This document shows, in pieces, positions 54,111-62,554 of a stretch of 64,000 bases of DNA. A program made the translations under genes and the position numbers. Every line of letters starts with the position of its first letter. Position 1 is the first letter of the stretch. Origin of the DNA: Xanthomonas sacchari (GTDB taxonomy: Bacteria; Pseudomonadota; Gammaproteobacteria; Xanthomonadales; Xanthomonadaceae). The notes beneath the pieces were generated by a model that saw only the letters and a list, made by a program, of their open reading frames with translations, did not search any database and was not told the DNA's origin. Location of the stretch: NCBI RefSeq assembly GCF_024266585.1, contig NZ_CP100647.1, positions 2,213,001-2,277,000 on the forward strand, in the 5' to 3' direction.

Positions 54111-54851
54111 TCACCAGCCCATGTGGTGGCCGCCGTTGATGTCCAGGTTCGAGCCGGTGATCCATGCGGCTTCCTCGGCGACCAGGAACGCCACGGCGTA
54201 GGCGATCTCCTCCGGCTTGCCGAGGCGCCCGGTGGGGATGTCGGCAGCGATCTTGGCGCGGACCTCCTCGGGCACCGCCATCACCATGTCGGTGGCGACG
54301 TAGCCGGGCGAGACCGTGTTGACGGTGATGCCGTAGCTGGCGTTCTCGCGCGCCAGCGAAATGGTGAAACCGTGCATGCCGGCCTTGGCCGCGGCGTAGT
54401 TGGCCTGGCCGTACTGGCCCTTGAGGCCGTTGATCGAGCTGATCTGGATGACCCGGCCCCAGCGCTGCTGGCGCATGCCTTCGATCACCGGGCGGGTGAC
54501 GTTGAACACCGAGTTGAGGTTGGTGTTGATGACCTCGTGCCACTGCTCGGCGGTCATCTTGTGGAAGGTGGTGTCGCGGGTGATGCCGGCGTTGTTGACC
54601 AGGATCTCGACCGGGCCGAGCTGGCGTTCGACCTCGCGGACCAGGGCCTGCGCGTACTCGGGCGAGGCGACGTCGCCGGGGACGATGGCGACGTCATGGC
54701 CGCGCTCGCGCATGCGCTGCTGCCAGGCCAGGGCCTTGGCCTCGTCGCGGTAGTTGCTGGCCACGCGGTGGCCCTGGGCGGCCAGCCGCTCGCAGATCGC
54801 GGTTCCGATGCCGCCGGTGCCGCCGGTGACCAGCGCAACGCGTGATGTCAT
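54111..54851 (-). CDS. phaB: Acetoacetyl-CoA reductase (PhaB/PhbB)
   Basis: NADPH-dependent reductase giving (R)-3-hydroxybutyryl-CoA for polyhydroxybutyrate. The 246 residues are a classical short-chain dehydrogenase: cofactor motif VTGGTGGIG, NNAG in VEILVNNAGITRDTTFHKM, catalytic Ser in ISSINGLKGQ with YAAAK, and the C-terminal ITGSNLDINGGHHMGW, typical of PhbB. GGAG lies eight bases before the ATG. A 12-base homopolymer lies in the leader. phaR follows downstream. Confidence 0.94.
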   Translation of the reverse strand: MTSRVALVTGGTGGIGTAICERLAAQGHRVASNYRDEAKALAWQQRMRERGHDVAIVPGDVASPEYAQALVREVERQLGPVEILVNNAGITRDTTFHKMTAEQWHEVINTNLNSVFNVTRPVIEGMRQQRWGRVIQISSINGLKGQYGQANYAAAKAGMHGFTISLARENASYGITVNTVSPGYVATDMVMAVPEEVRAKIAADIPTGRLGKPEEIAYAVAFLVAEEAAWITGSNLDINGGHHMGW

Positions 54852-54880
54852 GGATGTTGCTCCGGATAAAGATAAGGAAA

Positions 54881-54892
54881 GGGGGGGGGGGG
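54881..54892. repeat. 12-base poly-G (poly-C on the coding strand) in the phaB leader
   Basis: Twelve consecutive G on the plus strand, 30-41 bases upstream of the phaB ATG, between gluQ and phaB. The longest homopolymer noted in the window. Confidence 0.85.
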
Positions 54893-54917
54893 CCGCGGCG
54901 CGGCCAAGGGTCCGATT

Positions 54918-55844
54918 CTAGTCAGCCTGGGTGTCGCTGGGGATAGCGGCCGCGACCTGCGCCGCATCGTCCACGCCGCGGTCCTGCATGGACAGCCGCG
55001 ACGGGTCGAAGGCGCGCAGCGCGGCGGCCAGCAGTGCGGGCACCGAACCGGCCCCGGCCAACGCCGCGGGCGGCTGGCCCAGCGTCGCCCAGGCCAGGCG
55101 CAGCGCCGGCAGCGGGTCGGCATCGTCCAGCGGCAGCGCCGCATGCGACTTGGACAGTTTGCGGCCGTCGGCGCCCAGCAGCAGCGGCAGGTGCAGGTAG
55201 CGCGGCGTCGGCAGGCCCAGCGCGCGCTGCAGCAGGATCTGCCGCGGCGTGGAATCCAGCAGGTCGGCGCCGCGCACCACGTCGGTGACGCCTTGCGCGG
55301 CATCGTCGACCACCACCGCCAGCTGGTAGGCCCAGCAGCCGTCGGCGCGCAGCAGCACCACATCGCCGACCTCGGCGTGGACGTCCTGGCTCAGCCGCCC
55401 GCGCAGGCCGTCGTCGAAGGCGATCACGCTGGCCGTGCCGGGCGGCACGCGCAGGCGGATGGCCGGCTGCGCACGCGGCGCGGTGGCGACGCAGGCATGG
55501 TGCACGCCGCCCTGCGCCGCCAGCGCACTGCGGCTGCAATGGCAGGGGAAGGCGAGGCCGGCCTGCAGCAGCCGGTGCGCCGCGTCGCGGTAGACCGGGG
55601 CGCGCTCGCTCTGCCGCAGCACCGGGCCGTCGGCCTCCAGGCCGCAGGCGCGCAGGCTGGCCAACTGCCGCTCGGCGGCGCCGGGCACGCTGCGCGGGCG
55701 GTCCACGTCCTCGATGCGCAGCAGCCACTCGCCACCGGCGTGGCGCGCGAGCAGCCAGCTACCGAAGGCGGCGAGCAGCGAACCCAGGTGCAGCGGGCCG
55801 GTGGGCGAGGGCGCGAAACGGCCGAGGTAGAGAGGCGGGGACAT
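54918..55844 (-). CDS. gluQ: Glutamyl-Q tRNA(Asp) synthetase
   Basis: Attaches glutamate to queuosine at position 34 of tRNA-Asp; a shortened GluRS without an anticodon domain. The 308 residues have LGRFAPSPTGPLHLGSLLAA with the HIGH-like HLGS, the partial zinc site CHCSRSALAAQGGVHHAC, and the KMSKS-like GRKLSKSHAALP. The ATG at 55844 was preferred over a TTG two codons upstream. It diverges from htpX with about 100 bases between them. Confidence 0.95.
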   Translation of the reverse strand: MSPPLYLGRFAPSPTGPLHLGSLLAAFGSWLLARHAGGEWLLRIEDVDRPRSVPGAAERQLASLRACGLEADGPVLRQSERAPVYRDAAHRLLQAGLAFPCHCSRSALAAQGGVHHACVATAPRAQPAIRLRVPPGTASVIAFDDGLRGRLSQDVHAEVGDVVLLRADGCWAYQLAVVVDDAAQGVTDVVRGADLLDSTPRQILLQRALGLPTPRYLHLPLLLGADGRKLSKSHAALPLDDADPLPALRLAWATLGQPPAALAGAGSVPALLAAALRAFDPSRLSMQDRGVDDAAQVAAAIPSDTQAD

Positions 55845-55948
55845 GGACAAGCTGAATCCTCGGTCAGGTACGCGCTTGAATTCAAGCGGCCGACACCGCA
55901 GATTCGAGCCAATCCCTCCATCATTCTTCGTGCGGAGCCCACGCTCAC

Positions 55949-56833
55949 ATGTTCAATCGCATCGTCCTGTTCCTCATCACCAACCTGGCGGTGCTGGTGC
56001 TGGCCGGCATTGTCATGTCGGTGTTCGGGGTCAATCCGAACCAGATGGGCGGTCTGCTGGTGATGGCTGCGATCTTCGGCTTCGGCGGCTCGCTGGTCTC
56101 GCTGCTGCTGTCCAAGTTCATGGCCAAGCGCGCCACCGGCGCGCAGGTGATCACCGAGCCGCGCAACCATACCGAGCGCTGGCTGCTGCAGACCGTGCAG
56201 CGCCAGGCGCAGGCCGCCGGCATCGGCATGCCCGAGGTCGCCGTGTACGACGGCCCGGAGATCAACGCCTTCGCCACCGGCGCCAACCGCAACAACGCGC
56301 TGGTCGCGGTCTCCACCGGCCTGCTGCAGAACATGACCGAGGACGAGGCCGAGGCGGTGCTGGGCCACGAGATCAGCCACATCGCCAACGGCGACATGGT
56401 GACCATGGCGCTGCTGCAGGGCGTGCTCAACACCTTCGTGATCGTGCTGGCGCGGGTGGTCGGCGGCGTGGTGGACAGTTACCTGTCGGGCAACCGCGAC
56501 GGCCGTCGCGGCCTGGCCTACTACGCGATCGTGATGGTGCTGGAACTGGTGTTCGGCCTGTTCGCGACGATGATCGCCATGTGGTTCTCGCGCTACCGCG
56601 AGTTCCGCGCCGACGCCGGCGGCGCCAGCCTGGCCGGTCGCGGCAAGATGATCGCGGCGCTGCAGCGGTTGGAACTCAACCACGGACAGAGCACGCTGCC
56701 GGCGCAGGTGCAGGCCTTCGGCATCGCCGGCGGCCTGGGCCAGGGCCTGCGCAAGCTGTTCATGAGCCACCCGCCGCTGGCCGAGCGCATCGCCACCCTG
56801 CGCGCCGCGCAGGTCAACGCGACGGTCAGCTGA
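55949..56833 (+). CDS. htpX: Membrane zinc protease HtpX
   Basis: Heat-shock-type inner-membrane metalloprotease acting in membrane protein quality control. The 294 residues have two N-terminal membrane helices ([20 protein letters not shown] and the [20 protein letters not shown] stretch), the catalytic [13 protein letters not shown] (HEXXH), and two more helices before [15 protein letters not shown], which carries the third zinc ligand Glu. A strong terminator follows. Confidence 0.96.
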   Translation: MFNRIVLFLITNLAVLVLAGIVMSVFGVNPNQMGGLLVMAAIFGFGGSLVSLLLSKFMAKRATGAQVITEPRNHTERWLLQTVQRQAQAAGIGMPEVAVYDGPEINAFATGANRNNALVAVSTGLLQNMTEDEAEAVLGHEISHIANGDMVTMALLQGVLNTFVIVLARVVGGVVDSYLSGNRDGRRGLAYYAIVMVLELVFGLFATMIAMWFSRYREFRADAGGASLAGRGKMIAALQRLELNHGQSTLPAQVQAFGIAGGLGQGLRKLFMSHPPLAERIATLRAAQVNATVS

Positions 56834-56851
56834 GCCAGCGCGGGAGCGAGA

Positions 56852-56893
56852 CGCCGGCCGGCGCAGCGCAGGCTGCGCCGGCCGGCGCTTTTT
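56852..56893 (+). terminator. Rho-independent terminator after htpX
   Basis: A perfect 16-bp stem starting CGCCGGCCGGCGCAGC, loop GCAG, followed by CTTTTT. It lies between htpX and the convergent fimX. Confidence 0.93.
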
Positions 56894-56928
56894 GCCATTC
56901 CCCACTCCCACTCCCGAATCCCGGCCCC

Positions 56929-59001
56929 TCAGGCAAAATCGAACGTCATCGCCGGCGTCGCCAGGCCGACGAACTCGCCCTGCACGTAATCGACGCCGGC
57001 GCTGAACAGCAGGCTCATCGAGGTCGCGTCGGAGACGAACTCGGCGATGGTGCGGATGCCGGCCGATTGCGCGCGTGCGGTGATCTCGCGGATCTTGTCC
57101 TGGTGTTCGCGGGTCTGGGTCAGATCTTGGGTGAAGCCCCGGTCCAGCTTCAGGAACGCAGGCTGGAAGTGCGCCAGCAGCTGGAACGAGTCCAGGCCCG
57201 AGCCGAACTGTTCCAGGCCGACCTTGCAGCCCAGCGCGGTGGCGTCGGCGAGGAACTGCTGCGCATTGCGCAGGTGGGTGAACACCTTGGCCTCCGGCGT
57301 CTGCAGCCACAGGCGCTCGCCGGGCACGCCATGCGCCGCCAGTTCGCGCCGGATCAGGTCGACCATCTGGCTGTCGGCGAAGGCCTCCGGGCTGACCTTG
57401 ACCATCAGGCTGGTGGCATGGCCGGCGCGCTGGCGCTCGCCGATCACCGCGATCGCACGGGCGACCACCCAGCGGTCGATCTCGGCGGTCAGGCCGTGCT
57501 CGGCGGCGATGCCGAGGAAGGTCGACGGGCCGATCAGTTCGTCGTTGCGCTCCAGGCGCAGGTAGGCCTCGTACAGCTCGTGTGGTTCGCCCTGCATGTT
57601 CAGCACCGGCTGGTAGTGCAGCAGGAAGCCGTCGCCGGCCAGGGCCTCGCGCAGGTGCTGGACCCAGCGCTGCACGCGCTCCTCCTCGAGCCGGTCGGCC
57701 GCGCCCGGGTCGAAGATCTTGCAGGCGTTGCCGCCCAGTTCCACGGTCGTCTGCACGTTCTCGCTGGCGCGGGCCAGGACCTGGCCGACGCTGGCGATCT
57801 TCTCGCCGATCTGCACGCCGCCGATGCTGACGGTGACCGTGGCCGAGCGTTCGCCGACGCTGAACACCTGGCTGGCGTAGGCCTGCAGCAGGCGTTCGGC
57901 CAGCGCCGCGGTGCGCGCGTAGTCGCCTTCCAGCAGCAGCGCGAAGTTGTGTTCGCCGAAGCGTGCCGCCTGCACGTCGCCGTCGATGGCCGCGGCCAGG
58001 TGCTGGGCCAGCGCCGCGACCAGCGCGTCGGCCGAGTCCAGGCCGATGTCGGCCAGCAGCCGCGCGTAGTGGTCCGGCTCGACCAGCAGGAAGCCGTACT
58101 GGCCCTCGCCGCGGCCGACGTGGGCCACGGCGGTCTCCAGCGCCAGCATGAAGGTCGGGCGGTTGAGCAGGCCGGTGACCTGGTCGCGTTGGCGCAGGTC
58201 CTCGACCTCGCGCGCCAGCTCCGGGTCGAATTCCTCGCGGCGGCGGAACACCACCTGCACGCAGGCTTCGCCCTCGTAGCTGGCGGTGGCGAACTCCATC
58301 GTCGCCGGGAAGCTCTCGCCTTCCAGGGTGCGCGCGTCCACCTGGTACTGCGCCGGCGGCGGCTCGCCCTTGCCCAGCGACTTCAGCAACTGCTTGAAGC
58401 CTTCCACGTGCTGCGGGGCGACCATGTCCAGCAGCGACACGCCCTCGACGTCGTCGAACGAGTCGAACCCGAACATCTCCAGGTAGGCGTCGTTGGCACG
58501 GATATGCATGCCTTCGTGGATGTAGGCGATCGGGTCGCGCGAGGAGGCGATCAGCGCGTCGCAGCGGCGCTCGGTCTCGCGCATCTGCGCTTCGATCCGA
58601 CGCAGGCCGCGCCGCGCCTGCAGGTCGGCCCAGGTGGTGCGCACCACCGCCAGCAGGTGCTCGGGGCGCCGCCGCAGCGCGATCGCGCGCGCGCCGCCGG
58701 CCATCGCCTCGAGCCATTCCTGCTCCTCGATGCGTTCGGCCAGCACGATCACCGGGATGTCCTTGCCGCTGGCCGCCACCCGCTGCAGCACCTGCGCCAG
58801 CGGGATCGACTGGGCCTGCGCGCTGAGGACCAGGTCGATCGGTTGCGAAGCCAGCATGGCCGCCAGCTCCTCGGCGTGCTGCGGCCGCGACGGACGCACG
58901 GCGATACCGCTGTTGCGCAGGCTGCTGACGATCGCCTCGGCGTCTTCGCCGCTGTCGTCGACGATCATCAGGCGGAGGGTGATGTCTTTGCCTGTCTGCA
59001 T
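56929..59001 (-). CDS. fimX: FimX-like c-di-GMP effector (REC-PAS-GGDEF-EAL, degenerate)
   Basis: A 690-residue protein with the FimX domain order: receiver-like (1-130, LRLMIVDDSGED), PAS (about 145-260, SRDPIAYIHEGMHIRANDAY), GGDEF (about 275-430) and EAL (about 445-690). In the GGDEF domain the signature position reads RFGEHNFALLL; the EAL signature reads YEAYLRLE; and DFG-like loops read EQFGSGLDS. Both enzyme sites are therefore degenerate, as in FimX, which binds c-di-GMP through the EAL domain and controls type IV pili with PilZ and PilB. Confidence 0.9.
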   Translation of the reverse strand: MQTGKDITLRLMIVDDSGEDAEAIVSSLRNSGIAVRPSRPQHAEELAAMLASQPIDLVLSAQAQSIPLAQVLQRVAASGKDIPVIVLAERIEEQEWLEAMAGGARAIALRRRPEHLLAVVRTTWADLQARRGLRRIEAQMRETERRCDALIASSRDPIAYIHEGMHIRANDAYLEMFGFDSFDDVEGVSLLDMVAPQHVEGFKQLLKSLGKGEPPPAQYQVDARTLEGESFPATMEFATASYEGEACVQVVFRRREEFDPELAREVEDLRQRDQVTGLLNRPTFMLALETAVAHVGRGEGQYGFLLVEPDHYARLLADIGLDSADALVAALAQHLAAAIDGDVQAARFGEHNFALLLEGDYARTAALAERLLQAYASQVFSVGERSATVTVSIGGVQIGEKIASVGQVLARASENVQTTVELGGNACKIFDPGAADRLEEERVQRWVQHLREALAGDGFLLHYQPVLNMQGEPHELYEAYLRLERNDELIGPSTFLGIAAEHGLTAEIDRWVVARAIAVIGERQRAGHATSLMVKVSPEAFADSQMVDLIRRELAAHGVPGERLWLQTPEAKVFTHLRNAQQFLADATALGCKVGLEQFGSGLDSFQLLAHFQPAFLKLDRGFTQDLTQTREHQDKIREITARAQSAGIRTIAEFVSDATSMSLLFSAGVDYVQGEFVGLATPAMTFDFA

Positions 59002-59054
59002 GAAGCCTCCCGGGGACGGGGTTTAATACACGATGCCTGCTGTCGCGTCCATGT

Positions 59055-59181
59055 CGGAATGGGAATGGGGAATCGGGAATGGGGAATCGCAAGAGCGGGA
59101 ATGTTCCCGGGGAAGGCCGAGACGCACGCAAGCAACGCGCGCTGTGTCAAATCCCCATTCCCCATTCCCCATTCCCGGCCA
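59055..59181. repeat. GGGAATGG-type repeats in inverted arrangement
   Basis: At about 59058-59093 the sequence repeats GGAATGGG and GGGAATC motifs; at about 59150-59177 the complementary CCCCATTC repeats three times. The two arms could pair across a loop of some 55 bases. Related motifs occur at 56897-56930 and 63515-63545. They sit between fimX and the flavoprotein gene. Confidence 0.7.
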
Positions 59182-60378
59182 CTAGGCCGCCAGCCCAGCA
59201 GCATGGCCCGAGGCCCAGGCCCACTGGAAGTTGTAGCCGCCCAGCCAGCCGGTGACGTCGAGCACTTCGCCGACGAAGTACAGGCCGGGCACGCGCCGCG
59301 ATTCCATGGTCGAGGACGACACCTGGTCGGTGTCCACGCCGCCCAGGGTGACTTCGGCGGTGCGGTAGCCCTCGGTGCCGCTGGCGACCAGCGGCCAGGC
59401 GCCGAGCAGCTCGGCGGCGGCGCGCAGCTGCGGCTCGTCCAGCTGGCGCACCGGCTTGTCCGGCAGCCACACCTCGCACAGCCGCTGCGCGAAGCGGCGC
59501 GGCAGCGCCTCGCCCAACACCGTGCGCAGCTCGGCGGCGCCGCGCAGGCGCTTCTGGTCGCGCAGCCAGGCCGCCGCGTCCTGCCCCGGCAGCAGGTCCA
59601 GGCGCAGGTCGTCGCCCGGTTGCCAATATGAGGAGATCTGCAGGATCGCCGGGCCGCTGACCCCGCGGTGGGTGATCAGCATGAAGTTGCGGAAGCGCGC
59701 GCCGTTGCAGCGGGCCTCCACCGGCAGCGCCAGCCCGGACAGGTCCTGCAGGCGCTCCTGGTGCTTGCCGCTCAGGGTCAGCGGCACCAGGCCGGCGCGG
59801 GTCGGCAGCACCGCATGGCCGAACTGCCGCGCCAGGTCGTAGCCGAACCCGCTGGCGCCGAGGCTGGGGATGGACAGGCCGCCGGTGGCCACCACCAGCG
59901 AGGCCGCATGCACCGGGCCGTCGTCGGTGTCCAGGCGGAAGCCTTCGCTGCCGCGTTCCACCGCGCGCACGCTGCAGCCGGTGCGCACCGTCACCGCCGC
60001 CGCGGCGCATTCGTCCACCAGCATGCGCACGATCTGCTTGGAGGAGATATCGCAGAACAACTGCCCCAGCTCCTTCTCGTGATAGGCGATGCCGTGGCGT
60101 TCGACCAGGTCGATGAAGTCGGCGGGGCGGTAGCGGGCCAGCGCCGACTTGCAGAAGTGCGGGTTGGCCGACAGGAAGTTGCCCGGCCCGGTGCCGGTGT
60201 TGGTGAAGTTGCAGCGGCCGCCGCCGGACATCAGGATCTTCTTGCCGACCTTGTTGGCATGGTCGATGACCCGCACCCGGCGGCCGCGCTGGCCGGCGGC
60301 GATCGCGCACATCAGCCCGGCGGCGCCGGCGCCGATCACCACGACGTCGCTGCGGATGGGGGCGGTCCCGGCGCTCAT
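59182..60378 (-). CDS. HI0933/YhiN-family flavoprotein
   Basis: A 398-residue predicted FAD protein with the Rossmann motif VVVIGAGAAGLMCAIAAGQR, VGKKILMSGGGRCNFTN (the family hallmark), LVVATGGLSIPSLGASGFGY and the C-terminal GLYFVGEVLDVTGWLGGYNF with FQWAWASGHAAG. The reaction is unknown; BaiN-like members have been called NAD(P)/FAD oxidoreductases. The start lies in an ATGA overlap with yaeQ; longer frames run back into yaeQ and are rejected. Confidence 0.92.
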   Translation of the reverse strand: MSAGTAPIRSDVVVIGAGAAGLMCAIAAGQRGRRVRVIDHANKVGKKILMSGGGRCNFTNTGTGPGNFLSANPHFCKSALARYRPADFIDLVERHGIAYHEKELGQLFCDISSKQIVRMLVDECAAAAVTVRTGCSVRAVERGSEGFRLDTDDGPVHAASLVVATGGLSIPSLGASGFGYDLARQFGHAVLPTRAGLVPLTLSGKHQERLQDLSGLALPVEARCNGARFRNFMLITHRGVSGPAILQISSYWQPGDDLRLDLLPGQDAAAWLRDQKRLRGAAELRTVLGEALPRRFAQRLCEVWLPDKPVRQLDEPQLRAAAELLGAWPLVASGTEGYRTAEVTLGGVDTDQVSSSTMESRRVPGLYFVGEVLDVTGWLGGYNFQWAWASGHAAGLAA

Positions 60379-60920
60379 GCCGCGGCTTTGCGCACCGTCG
60401 GGGTGAACGTGACGCTGCCGGCGTCGCCCAGCCACTGCACCTCGCCATCCTGGATCATCACGTCGAAGCGCATGCTGCGCTGGATCAGCTCGGCCGCCGC
60501 GGCGACCGCATCGGCCGGCAGGTCGATCACCTGCACCGGCTTGAGCTTGCCCAGCGCCGAGGCGTTCTTCTCCCACCAGATGTCCGCGGCGCGGCCGCCG
60601 TAGTTGGCCACCACCACCGAGCGCGCCCGGCCGCAGGCCTTGCGCACCCGCGATTCGTCGGGTTGGCCGACCTCGATCCATTGTTCGATCGCGCCGGTGT
60701 AGTCCATTCGCCACAGGTCGGGCTCGTCGTCGCTGCTCAGGCCCTTGCCGAACAGCAGGCGCTCGTCGGCGTACAGGGCGAAGGTCAGCAGGCGCGCCAT
60801 CAGCCGCTGGTCGGTCTCGGACGGGTGTTGCGCCAGGGTCAGGGAATGCGCGGCGTAGTAGCCGCGGTCCATGTCGGAAATCTGCAGCTCCGCCTTGCGG
60901 AGGGTGGCGGTGAGGGCCAT
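60375..60920 (-). CDS. yaeQ: YaeQ family protein
   Basis: A 181-residue protein of the YaeQ family, a PD-(D/E)XK-like fold. Typical segments: KAELQISDMDRGYYAAHSLT, LAQHPSETDQRLMARLLTFA, LWRMDYTGAIEQWIEVGQPD and MQRSMRFD-type IQRSMRFDVMIQDGEVQW. Its role is not settled. It heads a two-gene unit with the flavoprotein gene (ATGA overlap). Confidence 0.94.
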   Translation of the reverse strand: MALTATLRKAELQISDMDRGYYAAHSLTLAQHPSETDQRLMARLLTFALYADERLLFGKGLSSDDEPDLWRMDYTGAIEQWIEVGQPDESRVRKACGRARSVVVANYGGRAADIWWEKNASALGKLKPVQVIDLPADAVAAAAELIQRSMRFDVMIQDGEVQWLGDAGSVTFTPTVRKAAA

Positions 60921-61411
60921 GCGGCTACCGGGATCGAAGGGCGCATAGGATACGGCGTGCGGCGGCGCAGGCGGTCCTGGACCTGCCCGGGAGTCGAGGA
61001 TCGGTGGCCGGTCCGGCGTTTCCGGGAGGAGGGCGATGGGTGCGGTGGGCCGAGACGGGCGCCTCCGGCGTGACCGCGGGGTCAGTCGGCGTTGCCGGGG
61101 AGGGCGGCGGATTTGCGCAGTTTCCGCGAATCGGCACGGGGATCGGCCGCGCTGGCACTAACTTTAGGGTGAGGTTCAGCTTCTTTGTGGTGAGTCCCGG
61201 TTTGTCTACACAAACATGTCGCTTTTTGAGCGCGACCCGCGTATGGTGGCCCCACTGTGTTTGCTAGAGTCACCGTGAATCGTGGCTTGGTGCAGTAGAT
61301 CTCGCGATCCGCTTCATCGTTCCGCTCGCTTTACTAACGCCTGCAACTCAGTCTCGGCCTCGATCTCCGATGGCTGCGATTTCTTCAATTCAATGTTTCA
61401 GGAGTTAGCAA
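60921..61411 (+). promoter_or_regulatory. Long upstream region and leader of the cold-shock gene
   Basis: About 490 bases with no gene. The first 200 are GC-rich; from about 61140 the sequence is clearly richer in A+T, and holds a 6-bp hairpin GTTTGT/ACAAAC (61189-61204). The last part, up to the cspA ribosome site AGGAG (61400-61404), could be the long structured leader typical of cold-shock mRNAs. A TAGAGT at 61263-61268 could be a -10 box. Confidence 0.5.
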
Positions 61412-61621
61412 ATGTCTGACCGTCAGAACGGTATCGTGAAGTGGTTCAATGATGCCAAGGGCTTCGGCTTCATCACCCCGGAAAGCGGCCCGGACCTGTT
61501 CGTGCACTTCCGTGCGATCCAGGGCACCGGCTTCAAGTCGCTGCAGGAAGGCCAGAAAGTGACCTTCGTCGCCGTGCAGGGCCAGAAGGGTATGCAGGCT
61601 GACCAGGTGCAGGCCGTCTAA
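61412..61621 (+). CDS. Cold-shock protein (CspA family)
   Basis: A 69-residue single OB-fold protein that binds single-stranded nucleic acid. RNP1 is KGFGFI in [14 protein letters not shown] and RNP2 is LFVHF; the usual [17 protein letters not shown] segment follows. AGGAG stands seven bases before the ATG. It is a single-gene unit, ended by a strong terminator. Which Csp paralogue it is cannot be said from sequence alone. Confidence 0.96.
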   Translation: MSDRQNGIVKWFNDAKGFGFITPESGPDLFVHFRAIQGTGFKSLQEGQKVTFVAVQGQKGMQADQVQAV

Positions 61622-61649
61622 GGACGCCCGCCACCGCAAGGTAGCCAGA

Positions 61650-61678
61650 CGCCGGAAGCGCAAGCTTCCGGCGTTTTT
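61650..61678 (+). terminator. Terminator of the cold-shock gene
   Basis: Perfect 10-bp stem CGCCGGAAGC/GCTTCCGGCG with loop GCAA, followed by TTTTTG. Confidence 0.93.
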
Positions 61679-61828
61679 GTTTGGACGATCGTTTTTCCCG
61701 GACATCGTTCGCGCCGGTTGGGGCGCTGCCGCGGTCATGTCGCAGGCGCAGCGGCGCTGTCCGTGCATGCGCGGGTTCACCCCTGCATCCGGCTACCATG
61801 GCGGCCCCCGAGCTCCGGAGCCGTCGCC

Positions 61829-62521
61829 ATGATCACCGTGCATCACCTCAACCAGTCCAGGTCGCAGCGCGTGCTGTGGTTGCTGGAGGAACTGGCGCTG
61901 CCGTACCAGGTGATCAAGTACCAGCGCGACCCCAAGACCATGCTGGCACCGCCGGAACTGCGCGCGATCCACCCGCTGGGCAAGTCGCCGGTGCTGGTGG
62001 ACGACGGCCACGTGCTGGCCGAGTCCGGGGCGATCCTCGACTATCTGGTGGACCGCTACGACACCGGCTGCACCCTGTCGCCGGCGCCGCAGCCGCTGGA
62101 TTCGCCCGAGCGCCTGCGCTACCGCTACTGGATGCACTACGCGGAAGGCTCGGCGATGCCGCCGCTGCTGATGAGCCTGGTGTTCGGGCGGATCCGCTCG
62201 GCGAAGATGCCGTTCTTCGCCCGGCCGATCGCCAAGGCCATTGTCGACAAGGCGATGCGCGGCTTCGTCGGGCCACAGCTGCGCCTGCACCTGGACTGGA
62301 TGGAGCGCGAGCTGGCGGCCACCGGCTGGTTCGCCGGCGACCGCTTCACCGCCGCGGACGTGCAGATGAGCTTCCCGGTGCAGGCCGCGGCGGCGCGCAT
62401 CGGCCTGCAGGCGCATCCGCACCTGGCCGGGTTCGTGCAGCGGATCGAACAGCGCCCCGCCTACCAACGCGCGTTGCAGCAGGGCGGCCCGTTCGAACTG
62501 CTCGGCGGTGCGGACGGCTGA
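61829..62521 (+). CDS. Glutathione S-transferase
   Basis: A 230-residue GST with an N-terminal thioredoxin-fold domain (ITVHHLNQSRSQRVLWLLEE; the Ser of NQSRSQR is the likely catalytic residue) including the cis-Pro KSPVLVDD and the ESGAILDYL glutathione-binding segment, and an all-helical C-terminal domain (FAGDRFTAADVQMSFPV, the N-capping box). The substrate is unknown. The ATG at 61829 is chosen over an upstream in-frame ATG, since the family begins at MITVHHL. Confidence 0.92.
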   Translation: MITVHHLNQSRSQRVLWLLEELALPYQVIKYQRDPKTMLAPPELRAIHPLGKSPVLVDDGHVLAESGAILDYLVDRYDTGCTLSPAPQPLDSPERLRYRYWMHYAEGSAMPPLLMSLVFGRIRSAKMPFFARPIAKAIVDKAMRGFVGPQLRLHLDWMERELAATGWFAGDRFTAADVQMSFPVQAAAARIGLQAHPHLAGFVQRIEQRPAYQRALQQGGPFELLGGADG

Positions 62522-62554
62522 GCCCGCTTCGCCCCGGCCGCGCCTCCCGCACGC

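Noticed and set aside
59182..60714. A longer flavoprotein start
   Set aside because: The upstream part is the yaeQ gene read in another frame; the ATGA overlap at 60375-60378 is the natural start.
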